Assembly: GCF_009649845.1 (NCBI RefSeq) | Contig: NZ_WJIE01000014.1 | Coordinates: 62,001 to 126,000 of the forward strand | Source: Polyangium spumosum | GTDB taxonomy: Bacteria > Myxococcota_A > Polyangia > Polyangiales > Polyangiaceae | Reading direction: 5' to 3' | Length of the DNA: 64,000 nt | Shown here: one piece after another, positions 1-7,650 of the stretch | How positions within the stretch are numbered: position 1 is the stretch's first letter | Layout of the letters: each line of letters starts with the position of its first letter | Program-made: the position numbers and the translations under genes | Notes under the pieces: generated by a model | Database searches by the model: none | What the model saw: only the letters and a program-made list of their open reading frames with translations | Told to the model about the DNA's origin: nothing

Positions 1-2
1 TC

Positions 3-1349
3 GCGCCCGCGAGCGAAAAACCCCTCGAAGGCGCGCTCGCGTCGGTGGCGTTCGGCAAGCAGAAGAACGTGGTCCATTACCACATCGACGCGGCGCCCGC
101 GCTCTCCCGCGTGCCCCGCGGCGCGCACGTGGTCGTCCTGATCGACGCCTCCCGATCGCTCGAACAGGAGCAGGTCGAGGCGGAGGTCGCCATGACGCGG
201 GCCTACCTCTCCCATTTCCCGGACGCGCGCGCGGCCGTGCTCACGTTCGACCGCGTGGCGCGTGCGCCGAAGGGCGGGTTTGTCACGGTGCGCGAGGCGC
301 TCGCCGGGCTCGATGGCTCGCAGATCGTCCTGAAAAACGGTAGCCACATCGACGAGGCGCTCGCCCGCGCCGACGCGCTGCTCGCGGCCCTGCCGAAGGG
401 CACGCCGAAGCGGATCCTGGCGTTGACGGACACGCGCACGCGGCAGGAGCTCACGCCATCGCTGCTGCGGGGTCGGCTCTCGAAGAGCGGCGCGCTCCTG
501 CACGTGGGCGTGGTGGGCTCCTCTTCGAGGACGACGCTCCAGCGGGACGACGCGCACGCCTGGGCGACCTTGACGCGCCCTTCGGGTGGGCTCGTCTGGC
601 AGGCCTCGATCGATACGACGGACACGGGCGAGGCGCCCAAGACGACCTACGAGGAGCTCGCGCGCCCTCGGCAGATCGACCATTTCCAGGTGCACGCGCA
701 GGGCATCGCCCCGGAGGACATCGCGTTTCCCGAGGTGCTCGCGGAGGGCGAGTCGTTCGAGGATCTGCGTTTGTCCGAGAAGCAGGTGCCGTTCGTCGAG
801 GTGACGGGCGAGCTCTGGGCGACGCCCGTGCGCCGGGTGCTCGTCGCCGACGAGGCCGAAAATCGAAGGTGGGCGGGGCTCGTGTTCGGCTCGGATCTCC
901 TCTATTCGATCGAAGAGGCGGACATGATGCCGCTCGCGATGATGGGGCGCGCCGTCTCGCCGGTGACGAGTTACCTCGCGATCGAGCCGGGCGTGCGCCC
1001 TTCGACCGAGGGGCTCGAGGAGTTCGGTGCGAGCGGCCAGGGCTTCGGGTCCGCGTTTGGCGGGATGGGGGGCGGGCACGCCGCGAAGCCGCTCCTCCTC
1101 GCGACGTTCGATAAACACGGGTTCTTGAAGGGCGAGCTCACGCGTGGGCTCGCGGCGTGCGGCGGAGAAGGGAAAAAGGCGACCGTCTGGCTCGAATCGA
1201 CGCTCCAGGAGGTGGTCCTGGTGCGGGCGGAGATCGAGGAGGAGAAGGCGGGGTCGAAGCTCGTCACGTGCCTGGAGGAGGCGGCGTGGGAGATCGAGCT
1301 GCCGGGGGCGTTTTCGTCGAGCTGGCAGGGGTTTTCGATCAAGCTTTGA
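3..1349 (+). CDS. vWA-domain protein, 5' end outside window
   Basis: The reading frame is open to the left edge, so the N-terminus is probably missing; a GTG at 45 is the first start inside the window but has no convincing ribosome site. Early in the protein a von Willebrand factor A domain is visible: a hydrophobic strand ends in DASRS, which fits the MIDAS metal-binding DxSxS, and a later strand LALTDTRT supplies further domain residues. The C-terminal half is beta-rich, with a short Gly-rich insert (GSAFGGMGGG) and no recognised enzyme motif. vWA proteins of this kind usually mediate metal-dependent protein binding, and in myxobacteria they are often periplasmic or surface proteins. The partner is unknown. 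The stop lies one base from the stop of the convergent downstream gene. Confidence 0.75.
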   Translation, partial: APASEKPLEGALASVAFGKQKNVVHYHIDAAPALSRVPRGAHVVVLIDASRSLEQEQVEAEVAMTRAYLSHFPDARAAVLTFDRVARAPKGGFVTVREALAGLDGSQIVLKNGSHIDEALARADALLAALPKGTPKRILALTDTRTRQELTPSLLRGRLSKSGALLHVGVVGSSSRTTLQRDDAHAWATLTRPSGGLVWQASIDTTDTGEAPKTTYEELARPRQIDHFQVHAQGIAPEDIAFPEVLAEGESFEDLRLSEKQVPFVEVTGELWATPVRRVLVADEAENRRWAGLVFGSDLLYSIEEADMMPLAMMGRAVSPVTSYLAIEPGVRPSTEGLEEFGASGQGFGSAFGGMGGGHAAKPLLLATFDKHGFLKGELTRGLAACGGEGKKATVWLESTLQEVVLVRAEIEEEKAGSKLVTCLEEAAWEIELPGAFSSSWQGFSIKL

Positions 1350-1350
1350 G

Positions 1351-2703
1351 CTATTGCAAGGCGGCGTGCCACATCGCCTGCCAGAGCTCCGGATAGGCGC
1401 TCGCGACGCGGGAGGGCGCGTGATCGCAGAGGGCGCGCGCGGCGAGGTCGAAGGCCCGCTCGCCGCAGGTCCGCGGCGTGAAGGAGCGCGTCCGCTTGCG
1501 GCCCGGCCGCGCGCGCGGGCTCGGCGGGACCGGCAGGGACGCGCGCGCCGCGCCGCGGTTCAAGACCGAAGAGACGCTGCCGATCCCCTGCTCGGCCCGA
1601 CGCGCGACGTGCTCCGAATACGCCTCGCCGTGGCCGAATTTCTCGGCGAAAAGCTGCAGGATCGAGGTGTGGTCGAGCAGGCCGCCGTGGACCGTGCCCC
1701 GCTCGACGAGCGGCGAGACGACGATCGCGGGGACACGCACGCCCGTGGTTTCGAAGGCCCCGTCTCGAATGGCGGGCGGCGAGACGTGGTCGTAAAACCC
1801 GCCGTGCGAGGCGTACGTGACGATGAAGAGCGTGCGGGCGAAGCGCTCGGGGTTCGACGTGAGCGCCTCGTAGACCTGGAGCAAAAATCGCTCGCCCGGC
1901 GCCATGGGCAAGGGCGGGCGGTTGTCGTTCGGCGGGCGGCCGAGGTGGAAGGGCGCGTCGAAATAAGACGGCTCGATGTAAATCACCTGGGGGAACGTCT
2001 CGTCGGCCTCGGCGCGCACGTCCTCGCCGAGCCGCTCGGCCGAACGGAACCGATCACTCGCGACTTCGCCCAGCATCCAGGGGCAGAGGGTGAAAAAAGA
2101 CAAACCATCGTGATAAACACGGTAGCGGACCCCCCGCTGCTTCATCCAGTCGAAGACGGTGTCGTGCAAGGGCAGGAGCCGTGGCGTGGTGTCCAAAAGC
2201 AGCGAATAACCGCACGTCGCCATGAGCCGGTTCGGCGCCACACCCGTCGGCAGCGGCGAGAACCAGCGGTCACAGACGGCGTAACTCTTCGCCAGGAAAT
2301 TGGTGACCGGCGCGTCCGTCGCGCGCAGGAAGCCCATCGGCGAGGGCCGCGAGGAGCGGTGGGCGCCCTCCGCTTGTAAATATGCCCGCACGAATCCGTC
2401 CATCGCCCGCGCGCCCGAGGGCATCCGGCGGCCGAGCGAGGTCCGGACGGAATGGCGGTCGTCGGGCAGCTCGCCCGGCATTGCGCCGTCGCGCATCTCG
2501 AAGGGCTGGTGAACGCGCCCCTCGCAGGTGTTTTCGTATCGTGGATCCGAAAGCCGCCCGTCGATCGGCGTCCCCACGAGCCCCTCGAGCCGCCCTTCGT
2601 AGGGCCCACCGTCGAGGCTCAGGTGGCCGAGGACATGATCAAACGATCGGCTCTGCATCATCAGGACAACGATGGTGTCGATGTCCTCCAGTTTGTCGGC
2701 CAC
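1351..2703 (-). CDS. Phospholipase C/phosphoesterase-family protein, probably catalytically dead
   Basis: This 450-residue protein follows the bacterial phospholipase C / acid phosphatase AcpA fold: an N-terminal strand leading into xxRSFDHxLG, a middle PTGVAPNRL segment, YIEPSYFD, and HGGFYDHV. The family's metal ligands are Glu-Asn in ENxSFDH and Asp-Glu in DEHGG. Here they read QS (MQSRSFDH) and AS (YASHGG), so all four appear replaced. The Thr of the PTxxPNR segment, the nucleophile region, is kept. No signal peptide is evident. I chose the GTG at 2703 because GGAGG lies 7 nt upstream; an in-frame TTG at 2802 has no ribosome site. It is divergent from the sigma-54 regulator across a palindromic repeat. 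A non-enzymatic or altered activity is inferred. Confidence 0.8.
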   Translation of the reverse strand: MADKLEDIDTIVVLMMQSRSFDHVLGHLSLDGGPYEGRLEGLVGTPIDGRLSDPRYENTCEGRVHQPFEMRDGAMPGELPDDRHSVRTSLGRRMPSGARAMDGFVRAYLQAEGAHRSSRPSPMGFLRATDAPVTNFLAKSYAVCDRWFSPLPTGVAPNRLMATCGYSLLLDTTPRLLPLHDTVFDWMKQRGVRYRVYHDGLSFFTLCPWMLGEVASDRFRSAERLGEDVRAEADETFPQVIYIEPSYFDAPFHLGRPPNDNRPPLPMAPGERFLLQVYEALTSNPERFARTLFIVTYASHGGFYDHVSPPAIRDGAFETTGVRVPAIVVSPLVERGTVHGGLLDHTSILQLFAEKFGHGEAYSEHVARRAEQGIGSVSSVLNRGAARASLPVPPSPRARPGRKRTRSFTPRTCGERAFDLAARALCDHAPSRVASAYPELWQAMWHAALQ

Positions 2704-2844
2704 GGCCCCACCTCCAACTGGTAACGGGTACGTTTCGTCGAAATCGTGGACAGGGCTGCACGGGACATGCCAGAGCGAACGAACGGCGCGCGTGAGCTTC
2801 AATAGGGGCTCGACACACCGTCTGTTCTCCGCTAGGATCGTGGC

Positions 2845-2948
2845 CTACGACGGCCGTATCTCCGACATGTCGGCGGACATGTCGGTCGACACGTCTCTAC
2901 GACGGCCGTATCTCCGACATGTCGGCGGACATGTCGGTCGACACGTCC
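2845..2948. repeat. Two tandem 52-bp repeats of palindromic boxes (operator-like)
   Basis: Bases 2845-2896 are repeated almost perfectly at 2897-2948; only the last base differs. Each unit holds the 8-bp palindrome ACGGCCGT, the 12-bp palindrome CCGACATGTCGG, a second GACATGTC, and GACACGTC. The last three boxes are spaced exactly 12 bp apart, at 2864, 2876 and 2888, and again at 2916, 2928 and 2940. The unit length is not a multiple of three, so the copies would be in different reading frames and coding constraint cannot explain the repeat. It lies between the divergent phospholipase-like gene and the FHA/sigma-54 regulator, where a multi-site operator would be expected. Confidence 0.7.
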
Positions 2949-2999
2949 GACGCCGGGCAAGGCTTGTCGCGGACCCGGTTTTCGTGGTATCAGAGGTAT

Positions 3000-4610
3000 G
3001 TGTCCTCACAAGACGCGGAGCTCTCGACGATCGACGGACTGCAACCACCGTCGACGTACGCGCCGTACGGGGCGTTCGGGGCCGCCCGTGTCCCTGCGTT
3101 GACGATCGCCTGGCACCCGACACTCGAGCGGGTCGGTGATCGGGCGCTCTTGTCGATGAGCCCCGGCGGCAGCCCCATTCCTTTGTCACGGCTCGAACCG
3201 GATTTCTCGCCCCCCGGCTCGGCCACGGGGGAGCCGCTCGGCGACCCGCACGTGAGCCGCAAACCCATCCACCTGCTCAAGCTCGAAAACGATTACATCC
3301 GCATCGACACGCAGGGCAGCTCCACGCGGGTCGTCGCGAACGGAACCCCGCTCGAAGGCAGCCGCGACTTCAGTCCGCTGGACCTGGAGGCGGGCATCGT
3401 GCTGGAGCTCGCGAACCGCGTCGTGCTCCTCTTGCACCTCGACGAGCTGCGCCAGGAGACGGGCGAGGACCTCGGCCTCGTCGGCGCGAGCCACGGAATC
3501 GAGCGCGTTCGGCGCGAGATCCGGCGGCTCGCGAGCCTCGACGTGCCCGTGCTGATTCGCGGCGAGACCGGCACGGGAAAAGAGCTCGTCGCGCAGGCCC
3601 TGCATAACGCCGGGGTGCGGCGGAACCGGCCCTTCGTGGCCGTCAACATGGGCGCCATCCCCGCCGCGCTCGCCGCCGCCGAGCTCTTTGGCTCCGATCG
3701 AGGCGCCTTCACCGGCGCGGTCCGCAGCCACGCGGGTTATTTCGGCGCCGCGGAGGACGGGACGCTTTTCCTCGACGAGGTGGGCGAGATCCCGCTCGAC
3801 GTGCAAGCGTCCCTGCTCCGCGCCCTCGACGTCGGCGAGGTCCAGCCGCTCGGGGCCGCGCGCGTGCGCGAGACGAACGCTCGTATCGTCGCCGCGACCG
3901 ACGCCGACCTCGAGGTCAAGGTGCAATCGGGGATGTTCCGCGGCCCGCTCCTGCACCGCCTGGCGAGCTACGAGCTCGTGCTCCCGCCGCTACGGCAGCG
4001 GCGCGACGATATCGGGCGACTCTTTTTGCATTTCCTGCGGGTCGAGCTCGAGCGATTCGGAAAAACGGACCGGATCGGCGACCACGGCGGCAAGGTGCTG
4101 CCCACGTCGTTCATCGCCGCGCTCGTCCGGCACGATTGGCCCGGCAACGTGCGGCAGCTCCGGAACGTCGTCCGGCAGATCGTGCTCGGCAGCCACGACG
4201 CGGGCCCGCTCGACCCGGGGCCGGCGCTCGCGTCGCTGATGTCGTCGTCGCCGACGCCGCCCGGCGGGGGCGCGGGAGGTCAAGGCGAGTCGAGCGCTTC
4301 GGCGGCGAAGGAGCCGCCCATTTCGCTGCGCCGCAAGCCGAGCGAGGTGAGCGAGGAGGAGCTCCTGGAGGCGCTGCGCGTCTGCGATTTCGACGTCAAA
4401 GCGACGGCCGAGCGGCTCGGGATCTCGCGGACGTCGCTCTACGCGCTGGTCGAGGACAACCCGAAGGTGCGGCGCGCGAGCGACCTCGATCGGGAGGAGA
4501 TCCTGCGCGTCTTGCGAGAATGCGACGGGAACGTCGAGCTGACGGCGAGGCGCCTCGAGGTGTCGAAGGTGGCGCTGCAGCGGCGCATCAGCGAGCTCAA
4601 GATCGCCTGA
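3000..4610 (+). CDS. FHA-domain sigma-54-dependent enhancer-binding regulator with duplicated Fis helix-turn-helix
   Basis: Transcription activator for sigma-54 RNA polymerase. An FHA phosphothreonine-binding domain covers about residues 35-150 (HVSRKPIHL core). The AAA+ domain has Walker A GETGTGKE at 188-195, the sigma-54-contacting GAFTGA loop at 235-240, Walker B LFLDE near 258, and the R-rich sensor segment PLRQRRDDI. The C-terminus carries two consecutive Fis-type HTH units (around GISRTSLYALVE and EVSKVALQRRIS), whereas most relatives have one. FHA domains of this class read phosphorylation by Ser/Thr kinases. I favour GTG 3000, preceded by AGAGG at short spacing; ATG 2919 is also in frame but lies inside the palindromic repeat. 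Autoregulation through that repeat is inferred. Confidence 0.9.
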   Translation: MSSQDAELSTIDGLQPPSTYAPYGAFGAARVPALTIAWHPTLERVGDRALLSMSPGGSPIPLSRLEPDFSPPGSATGEPLGDPHVSRKPIHLLKLENDYIRIDTQGSSTRVVANGTPLEGSRDFSPLDLEAGIVLELANRVVLLLHLDELRQETGEDLGLVGASHGIERVRREIRRLASLDVPVLIRGETGTGKELVAQALHNAGVRRNRPFVAVNMGAIPAALAAAELFGSDRGAFTGAVRSHAGYFGAAEDGTLFLDEVGEIPLDVQASLLRALDVGEVQPLGAARVRETNARIVAATDADLEVKVQSGMFRGPLLHRLASYELVLPPLRQRRDDIGRLFLHFLRVELERFGKTDRIGDHGGKVLPTSFIAALVRHDWPGNVRQLRNVVRQIVLGSHDAGPLDPGPALASLMSSSPTPPGGGAGGQGESSASAAKEPPISLRRKPSEVSEEELLEALRVCDFDVKATAERLGISRTSLYALVEDNPKVRRASDLDREEILRVLRECDGNVELTARRLEVSKVALQRRISELKIA

Positions 4611-4648
4611 TCACCCGATCGACGGACGCGCGCGCCGCAGTTTTCGGC

Positions 4649-4654
4649 TAGGAT
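4649..4654 (+). promoter_or_regulatory. Candidate -10 element (TAGGAT) of patatin gene, leaderless arrangement
   Basis: TAGGAT ends 9 nt before the patatin ATG and there is no Shine-Dalgarno sequence. A transcript starting 6-8 nt after the hexamer would begin at or next to the start codon. No clear -35 box is visible. Confidence 0.4.
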
Positions 4655-4663
4655 ACGCCGCGC

Positions 4664-5455
4664 ATGTCGTCCGCCTCGGCCGCCCCCCACGCCTCGGTTC
4701 GTCCCACGCCCACGCTGCGCGAGTGGCTCCACGAGGGCCCTTTTTCGATGGGCCTCTCCTCGGGCTTCTTCGGGTTCTTCGCGCACGCCGGGGTGATGAC
4801 CGTGCTCGAGGACGAGGGGCTCTCGCCCGCGCGGGTCTCGGGCTCGAGCGCGGGCGCGCTCGTGGGCGGGATCTGGGCGGCGGGGGCGAGCGCCGTGACG
4901 ATCCGCGACGAACTCTTGCGCCTGAAACGCGAAGATTTCTGGGACATGCGGCCCGGGCCGGGGCTGCTCGCGGGCAAACTCTTCCGGGCGCGGCTCGAAG
5001 CGCTGCTGCCCGTGCGGACGTTCGATCGTTGCCGCGTGCCGCTTGCGGTGAGCGTATACGACGTGTTTTCGCGAAAGACGCGGGTCCTCGCCGAGGGGCC
5101 GCTCGCGCCCGCCATTCAGGCGTCGTGCACGGTGCCCGGCCTGTTTCATCCGGTCTGGCACGAGGGGCGCCCGCTGCTCGACGGCGGCATCCTCGACCGG
5201 CACGGGCTCGCCGGAATGCCCCCGGGCGAGCGGCTCTTGTATCACCACCTCGCGTCGCGCTCGCCGTGGCGAAAGGTGAACAGCCCTTCCCTGAAGGTGC
5301 CCGAGCGAGGCGGAATGGCCGCGCTCGTCATCGAATCCTTGCCGCGCGTGGGCCCCTTCCGCCTGCCCGAGGGCGCGCGGGCCTTCGACATCGCGGCGCG
5401 GGCGACGCGAGACGCGCTCGCGCGTCCCGTCGTGGTCCAGGATCGAACGAGCTGA
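4664..5455 (+). CDS. Patatin-like phospholipase
   Basis: Cytosolic serine lipid acyl hydrolase of the patatin family, 263 residues. The oxyanion region GLSSGFFGFF sits at 30-39, the nucleophile elbow GSSAG at 60-64 with Ser62, and the catalytic Asp in DGG at 173-175, so the Ser-Asp dyad is complete. No signal peptide or membrane segment is evident. Its physiological substrate cannot be read from the sequence; relatives hydrolyse glycerophospholipids or monoacyl lipids. The gene stands 53 nt after the sigma-54 regulator, with its own TAGGAT hexamer 9 nt before the ATG and no ribosome site, so an independent leaderless transcript is likely. It converges on the PepSY gene with a 6-nt gap. Confidence 0.88.
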   Translation: MSSASAAPHASVRPTPTLREWLHEGPFSMGLSSGFFGFFAHAGVMTVLEDEGLSPARVSGSSAGALVGGIWAAGASAVTIRDELLRLKREDFWDMRPGPGLLAGKLFRARLEALLPVRTFDRCRVPLAVSVYDVFSRKTRVLAEGPLAPAIQASCTVPGLFHPVWHEGRPLLDGGILDRHGLAGMPPGERLLYHHLASRSPWRKVNSPSLKVPERGGMAALVIESLPRVGPFRLPEGARAFDIAARATRDALARPVVVQDRTS

Positions 5456-5461
5456 AATGAT

Positions 5462-6049
5462 TCAGGGGCCGCCCGAGAGCACCACGTACGCAATCGGGAC
5501 CGCCGCGCCGACGAGCACGAAGATCCCGCCGCGGCCGATCAGGCCCTTCCGGCCGGGAAGCATGAACATGCCCGAAAACGCGAGCAAGAGGAGCAGGACC
5601 GCGTACCCGTCGGCCACGTAGGTCCACGCCTTCTTGCCGCGGTTCAGATGCAGCCAGTTCGCCAGGCGCAGGAAAAACCTCGGCTCTTGCCCCTCGTCGA
5701 GCACCTTGCCGGTCTGCGTGTCCACGTGCAGCGTGCGCCGGTCGAGCGTGATCTCGAGCTCCGTCGGCGTCGCGCGGTAGACGTCGCTCGGTTTGTCCCC
5801 GATGTTCAGCTTTTGAAGGACACGCTCGGCGACGGCCTGATCGTCGCCTTCGAGGGGCCCTCCGAGCTCGTGGGTGAACTCGTGATTCTTGAAATTCGGG
5901 TCCCAGTCCGCGATGTGATTCACCGCGAGGCCGGAGGCGGCGTAGACGAGGGTGAGCCCGACCGCGAGGTTGCCCGCGTCGCGGTGGACCGTGCGGAGCA
6001 GGCCGCGGGGCGAGAAGCGGCGCCGGGGCTCGGGCGCGCCCTCAGCCAT
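5462..6049 (-). CDS. PepSY-associated transmembrane protein
   Basis: A 195-residue membrane protein with a helix at about 27-47 ending near NHIADW, a soluble PepSY-like domain (about 60-130) and two further helices at about 147-166 and 175-193. PepSY-TM proteins often act as membrane electron-transfer or redox partners. Its ATG lies inside the end of the upstream molybdenum oxidoreductase gene (8-nt overlap, ATGGCTGA), so the two are translationally coupled. This suggests it anchors or supplies electrons to that Tat-exported enzyme, in the role MsrQ plays for MsrP; that role is inferred. The histidines near helices 1 and 2 (NHIAD, HRDAG, LHLN) could ligate haem, but this is not shown. Confidence 0.8.
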   Translation of the reverse strand: MAEGAPEPRRRFSPRGLLRTVHRDAGNLAVGLTLVYAASGLAVNHIADWDPNFKNHEFTHELGGPLEGDDQAVAERVLQKLNIGDKPSDVYRATPTELEITLDRRTLHVDTQTGKVLDEGQEPRFFLRLANWLHLNRGKKAWTYVADGYAVLLLLLAFSGMFMLPGRKGLIGRGGIFVLVGAAVPIAYVVLSGGP

Positions 6050-6752
6050 AACGCTCCTCGGTCCAGGGATCGGCGTGGTTGTGGTAGCCGCGCGTCTCCC
6101 AGTAGCCGGGCCTGTCGGTCCGGACGAACCGGATGCCCGTCACCCATTTCGCGCTCTTCCAGAAGTAGAGATCGGGCACGAGGGCGCGCGCCGGCGGGCC
6201 ATGCGGGCGCGTGAGCGGCTTTCCCTCGTGCTTGTGCGCGATGAGCACGCTCGGCGCCGTGGCCTCGGCCAAGCGCACGTTGGCCGTGTAGCCGTTCGCC
6301 GCCTCGAAAATGACGTGGCGCACCGTGTCACGCACCTTGGCCATCCTGGCGAGCTCGGCGACCTTGACGCCCGTAAAACGAGCGCCGAGCACGCTCCAGC
6401 CCGTGACGCAGTGGACGTCGCACGTCTGCTCGGTCTGCGGCAGGGCGAGCAGGGCCGCAAAATCGAGGTCGAGGGGGTTATCGACGTCGCCGTGGACGCG
6501 GAGGCGGAAGGCCGAAGGGCTCGGGTCGCCGGGCTCGCCGCCCATCGGCTTCAAGGCGTCGAGGATACGCTGGCCGGGCGGCAGGCGCGGCCGTCCGTCG
6601 GGCCGGAGCTGCTTGGCCCGCGGATCATCGGTGGCGGCGAGAACGTAGGTGCCGCCGCCGAGCGCGAGGAACGTGGTGCCGGCCGCGGCGGCGCGCAGGA
6701 AGGCGCGGCGGCGGATCGCATTTTCAAGCGCGGAGAAATCGTCCTTCGGCAT
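6042..6752 (-). CDS. Tat-exported molybdopterin-dependent oxidoreductase (sulfite oxidase/MsrP fold)
   Basis: A 236-residue protein of the sulfite-oxidase superfamily. It has a twin-arginine signal (RRRAFLRAA followed by a hydrophobic stretch) near residues 15-35, so it acts in the periplasm. The molybdenum-ligating Cys lies in HCVTGWSVLG, and the cofactor-binding fold continues through PHGPPARALVPDLYFWKSAKW, typical of the MsrP/YedY group. The reaction is reduction or oxidation of a small sulfoxide- or sulfite-like substrate; the exact one cannot be read. I chose ATG 6752 because GAGGAGG lies 6 nt upstream; the ATG at 6782 has no ribosome site. The PepSY-TM gene overlaps its stop and is probably its membrane partner. 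Confidence 0.88.
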   Translation of the reverse strand: MPKDDFSALENAIRRRAFLRAAAAGTTFLALGGGTYVLAATDDPRAKQLRPDGRPRLPPGQRILDALKPMGGEPGDPSPSAFRLRVHGDVDNPLDLDFAALLALPQTEQTCDVHCVTGWSVLGARFTGVKVAELARMAKVRDTVRHVIFEAANGYTANVRLAEATAPSVLIAHKHEGKPLTRPHGPPARALVPDLYFWKSAKWVTGIRFVRTDRPGYWETRGYHNHADPWTEERYG

Positions 6753-6909
6753 GGGGAGCCTCCTCGGATCGAGCCGACTCATCGTAGCGCTCTACGTGCG
6801 AGCGTCGAGGCGGTTTCATCGGCGCGGCGAGATCTCTCGGCGAGGGCTTTGCGGCGAGCGGAGCCCTCCCCGCACGGGCCCGTCGCGAGCCCCCTCCACG
6901 GCCCCCCCA

Positions 6910-6938
6910 TTGACACCCAGGTCTGCCGGAGAATGTTC
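6910..6938 (+). promoter_or_regulatory. Candidate sigma-70-type promoter of KGG stress gene
   Basis: A perfect TTGACA is at 6910-6915 and an AATGTT hexamer about 16 nt downstream, 25 nt ahead of the first KGG gene. A strong GGGAGGG ribosome site follows. The -10 match is only fair. Confidence 0.4.
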
Positions 6939-6962
6939 GGCGTGTAGCTGGGAGGGAACTGC

Positions 6963-7175
6963 ATGCCAGAGCGCAAAGACGAACCGGGCAAAGGTCAGAT
7001 GACCGTCGAGGAGGCAGGCCGGAAAGGCGGCCACATCGGCGGCGAACACACCCGGGACAAGTATGGCCCCGAGTTCTACTCCGAAATCGGCCACAAGGGC
7101 GGCCAGCGCGTCCGCGAGCTCATCGAGGAAGGCAAGCAGAGCGAAGGCGAGGGCGGCCAGGGCCAGAAACGGTAG
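6963..7175 (+). CDS. KGG-repeat stress-induced protein (short form)
   Basis: A 70-residue, highly hydrophilic Gly/Lys/Glu-rich protein built from KGG motifs: [19 protein letters not shown] then [12 protein letters not shown]. This is the bacterial general-stress family resembling GsiB and plant group-1 LEA proteins; members are thought to stay soluble and protect against desiccation or salt. No signal peptide or enzyme motif is present. GGGAGGG about 6 nt before ATG sets the start. A longer paralogue follows 60 nt downstream on the same strand, and the two share the N-terminal [10 protein letters not shown] and C-terminal [13 protein letters not shown] segments, indicating local duplication. 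Confidence 0.88.
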   Translation: MPERKDEPGKGQMTVEEAGRKGGHIGGEHTRDKYGPEFYSEIGHKGGQRVRELIEEGKQSEGEGGQGQKR

Positions 7176-7234
7176 CCAAGCAGCGACGAGCGCGGGCTCG
7201 CCGCGCGATTGCCAGAAACGAAGAGGAGATGACC

Positions 7235-7564
7235 ATGGCGGAGAAAAAAGAGCAATCCGGTAAGGGTCAAATGACCGTCGAGGAGGCCGGACGGCTGGGC
7301 GGTGAGGCCCGCAAGGAAGAGCTCGGCTCCGAAGGTTATGCCGAGATCGGACGCAAGGGCGGCGAGACCGTGCGCGAGAAGTACGGCCCCGAGTTTTACT
7401 CCGAGATCGGGCACAAGGGCGGGCAGAAGGGCGGCGAGACCGTTCGCGACAAGTACGGGCCCGAGTTCTACTCCGAGATCGGACACAAGGGCGGTCAGCG
7501 CGTGAAGGAGCTGATCGAAGAAGGCAAGCAGTCCGAGGGCGAGGGCGGAGGCGAGAAGAAGTAG
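7235..7564 (+). CDS. KGG-repeat stress-induced protein (long form)
   Basis: A 109-residue paralogue of the preceding gene with one more full cycle of the repeat ([20 protein letters not shown] then [17 protein letters not shown] and GHKGGQR). Repeat number, not the flanks, accounts for the length difference, so it looks like internal unequal duplication. The start is taken at ATG 7235, preceded by GAGGAG at proper spacing; the upstream ATG 7229 overlaps that ribosome site. The protein should be intrinsically disordered and cytosolic, acting in osmotic or desiccation tolerance by family knowledge. It converges on the photolyase gene across a GC-rich hairpin. Confidence 0.88.
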   Translation: MAEKKEQSGKGQMTVEEAGRLGGEARKEELGSEGYAEIGRKGGETVREKYGPEFYSEIGHKGGQKGGETVRDKYGPEFYSEIGHKGGQRVKELIEEGKQSEGEGGGEKK

Positions 7565-7608
7565 ATCTTCGCGCGTCCGCGCAGCGGCGCGTCGAAACAA
7601 GAACAACC

Positions 7609-7647
7609 GAGGGCCGGGGCGGATAAAGGAACTTCCTCCCGGCCCTC
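7609..7647. terminator. Hairpin between convergent KGG and photolyase genes
   Basis: A perfect 10-bp inverted repeat, GAGGGCCGGG (7609-7618) with CCCGGCCCTC (7638-7647), encloses a 19-nt loop. It begins 44 nt after the KGG stop and ends just before the photolyase stop. There is no clear U-run, so termination efficiency is uncertain. Confidence 0.5.
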
Positions 7648-7650
7648 TCC

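Noticed and set aside
2950-2999. Sigma-54 -24/-12 promoter ahead of the FHA regulator
   Set aside because: No GG-N10-GC element with the usual TGGCAC/TTGC context could be found.
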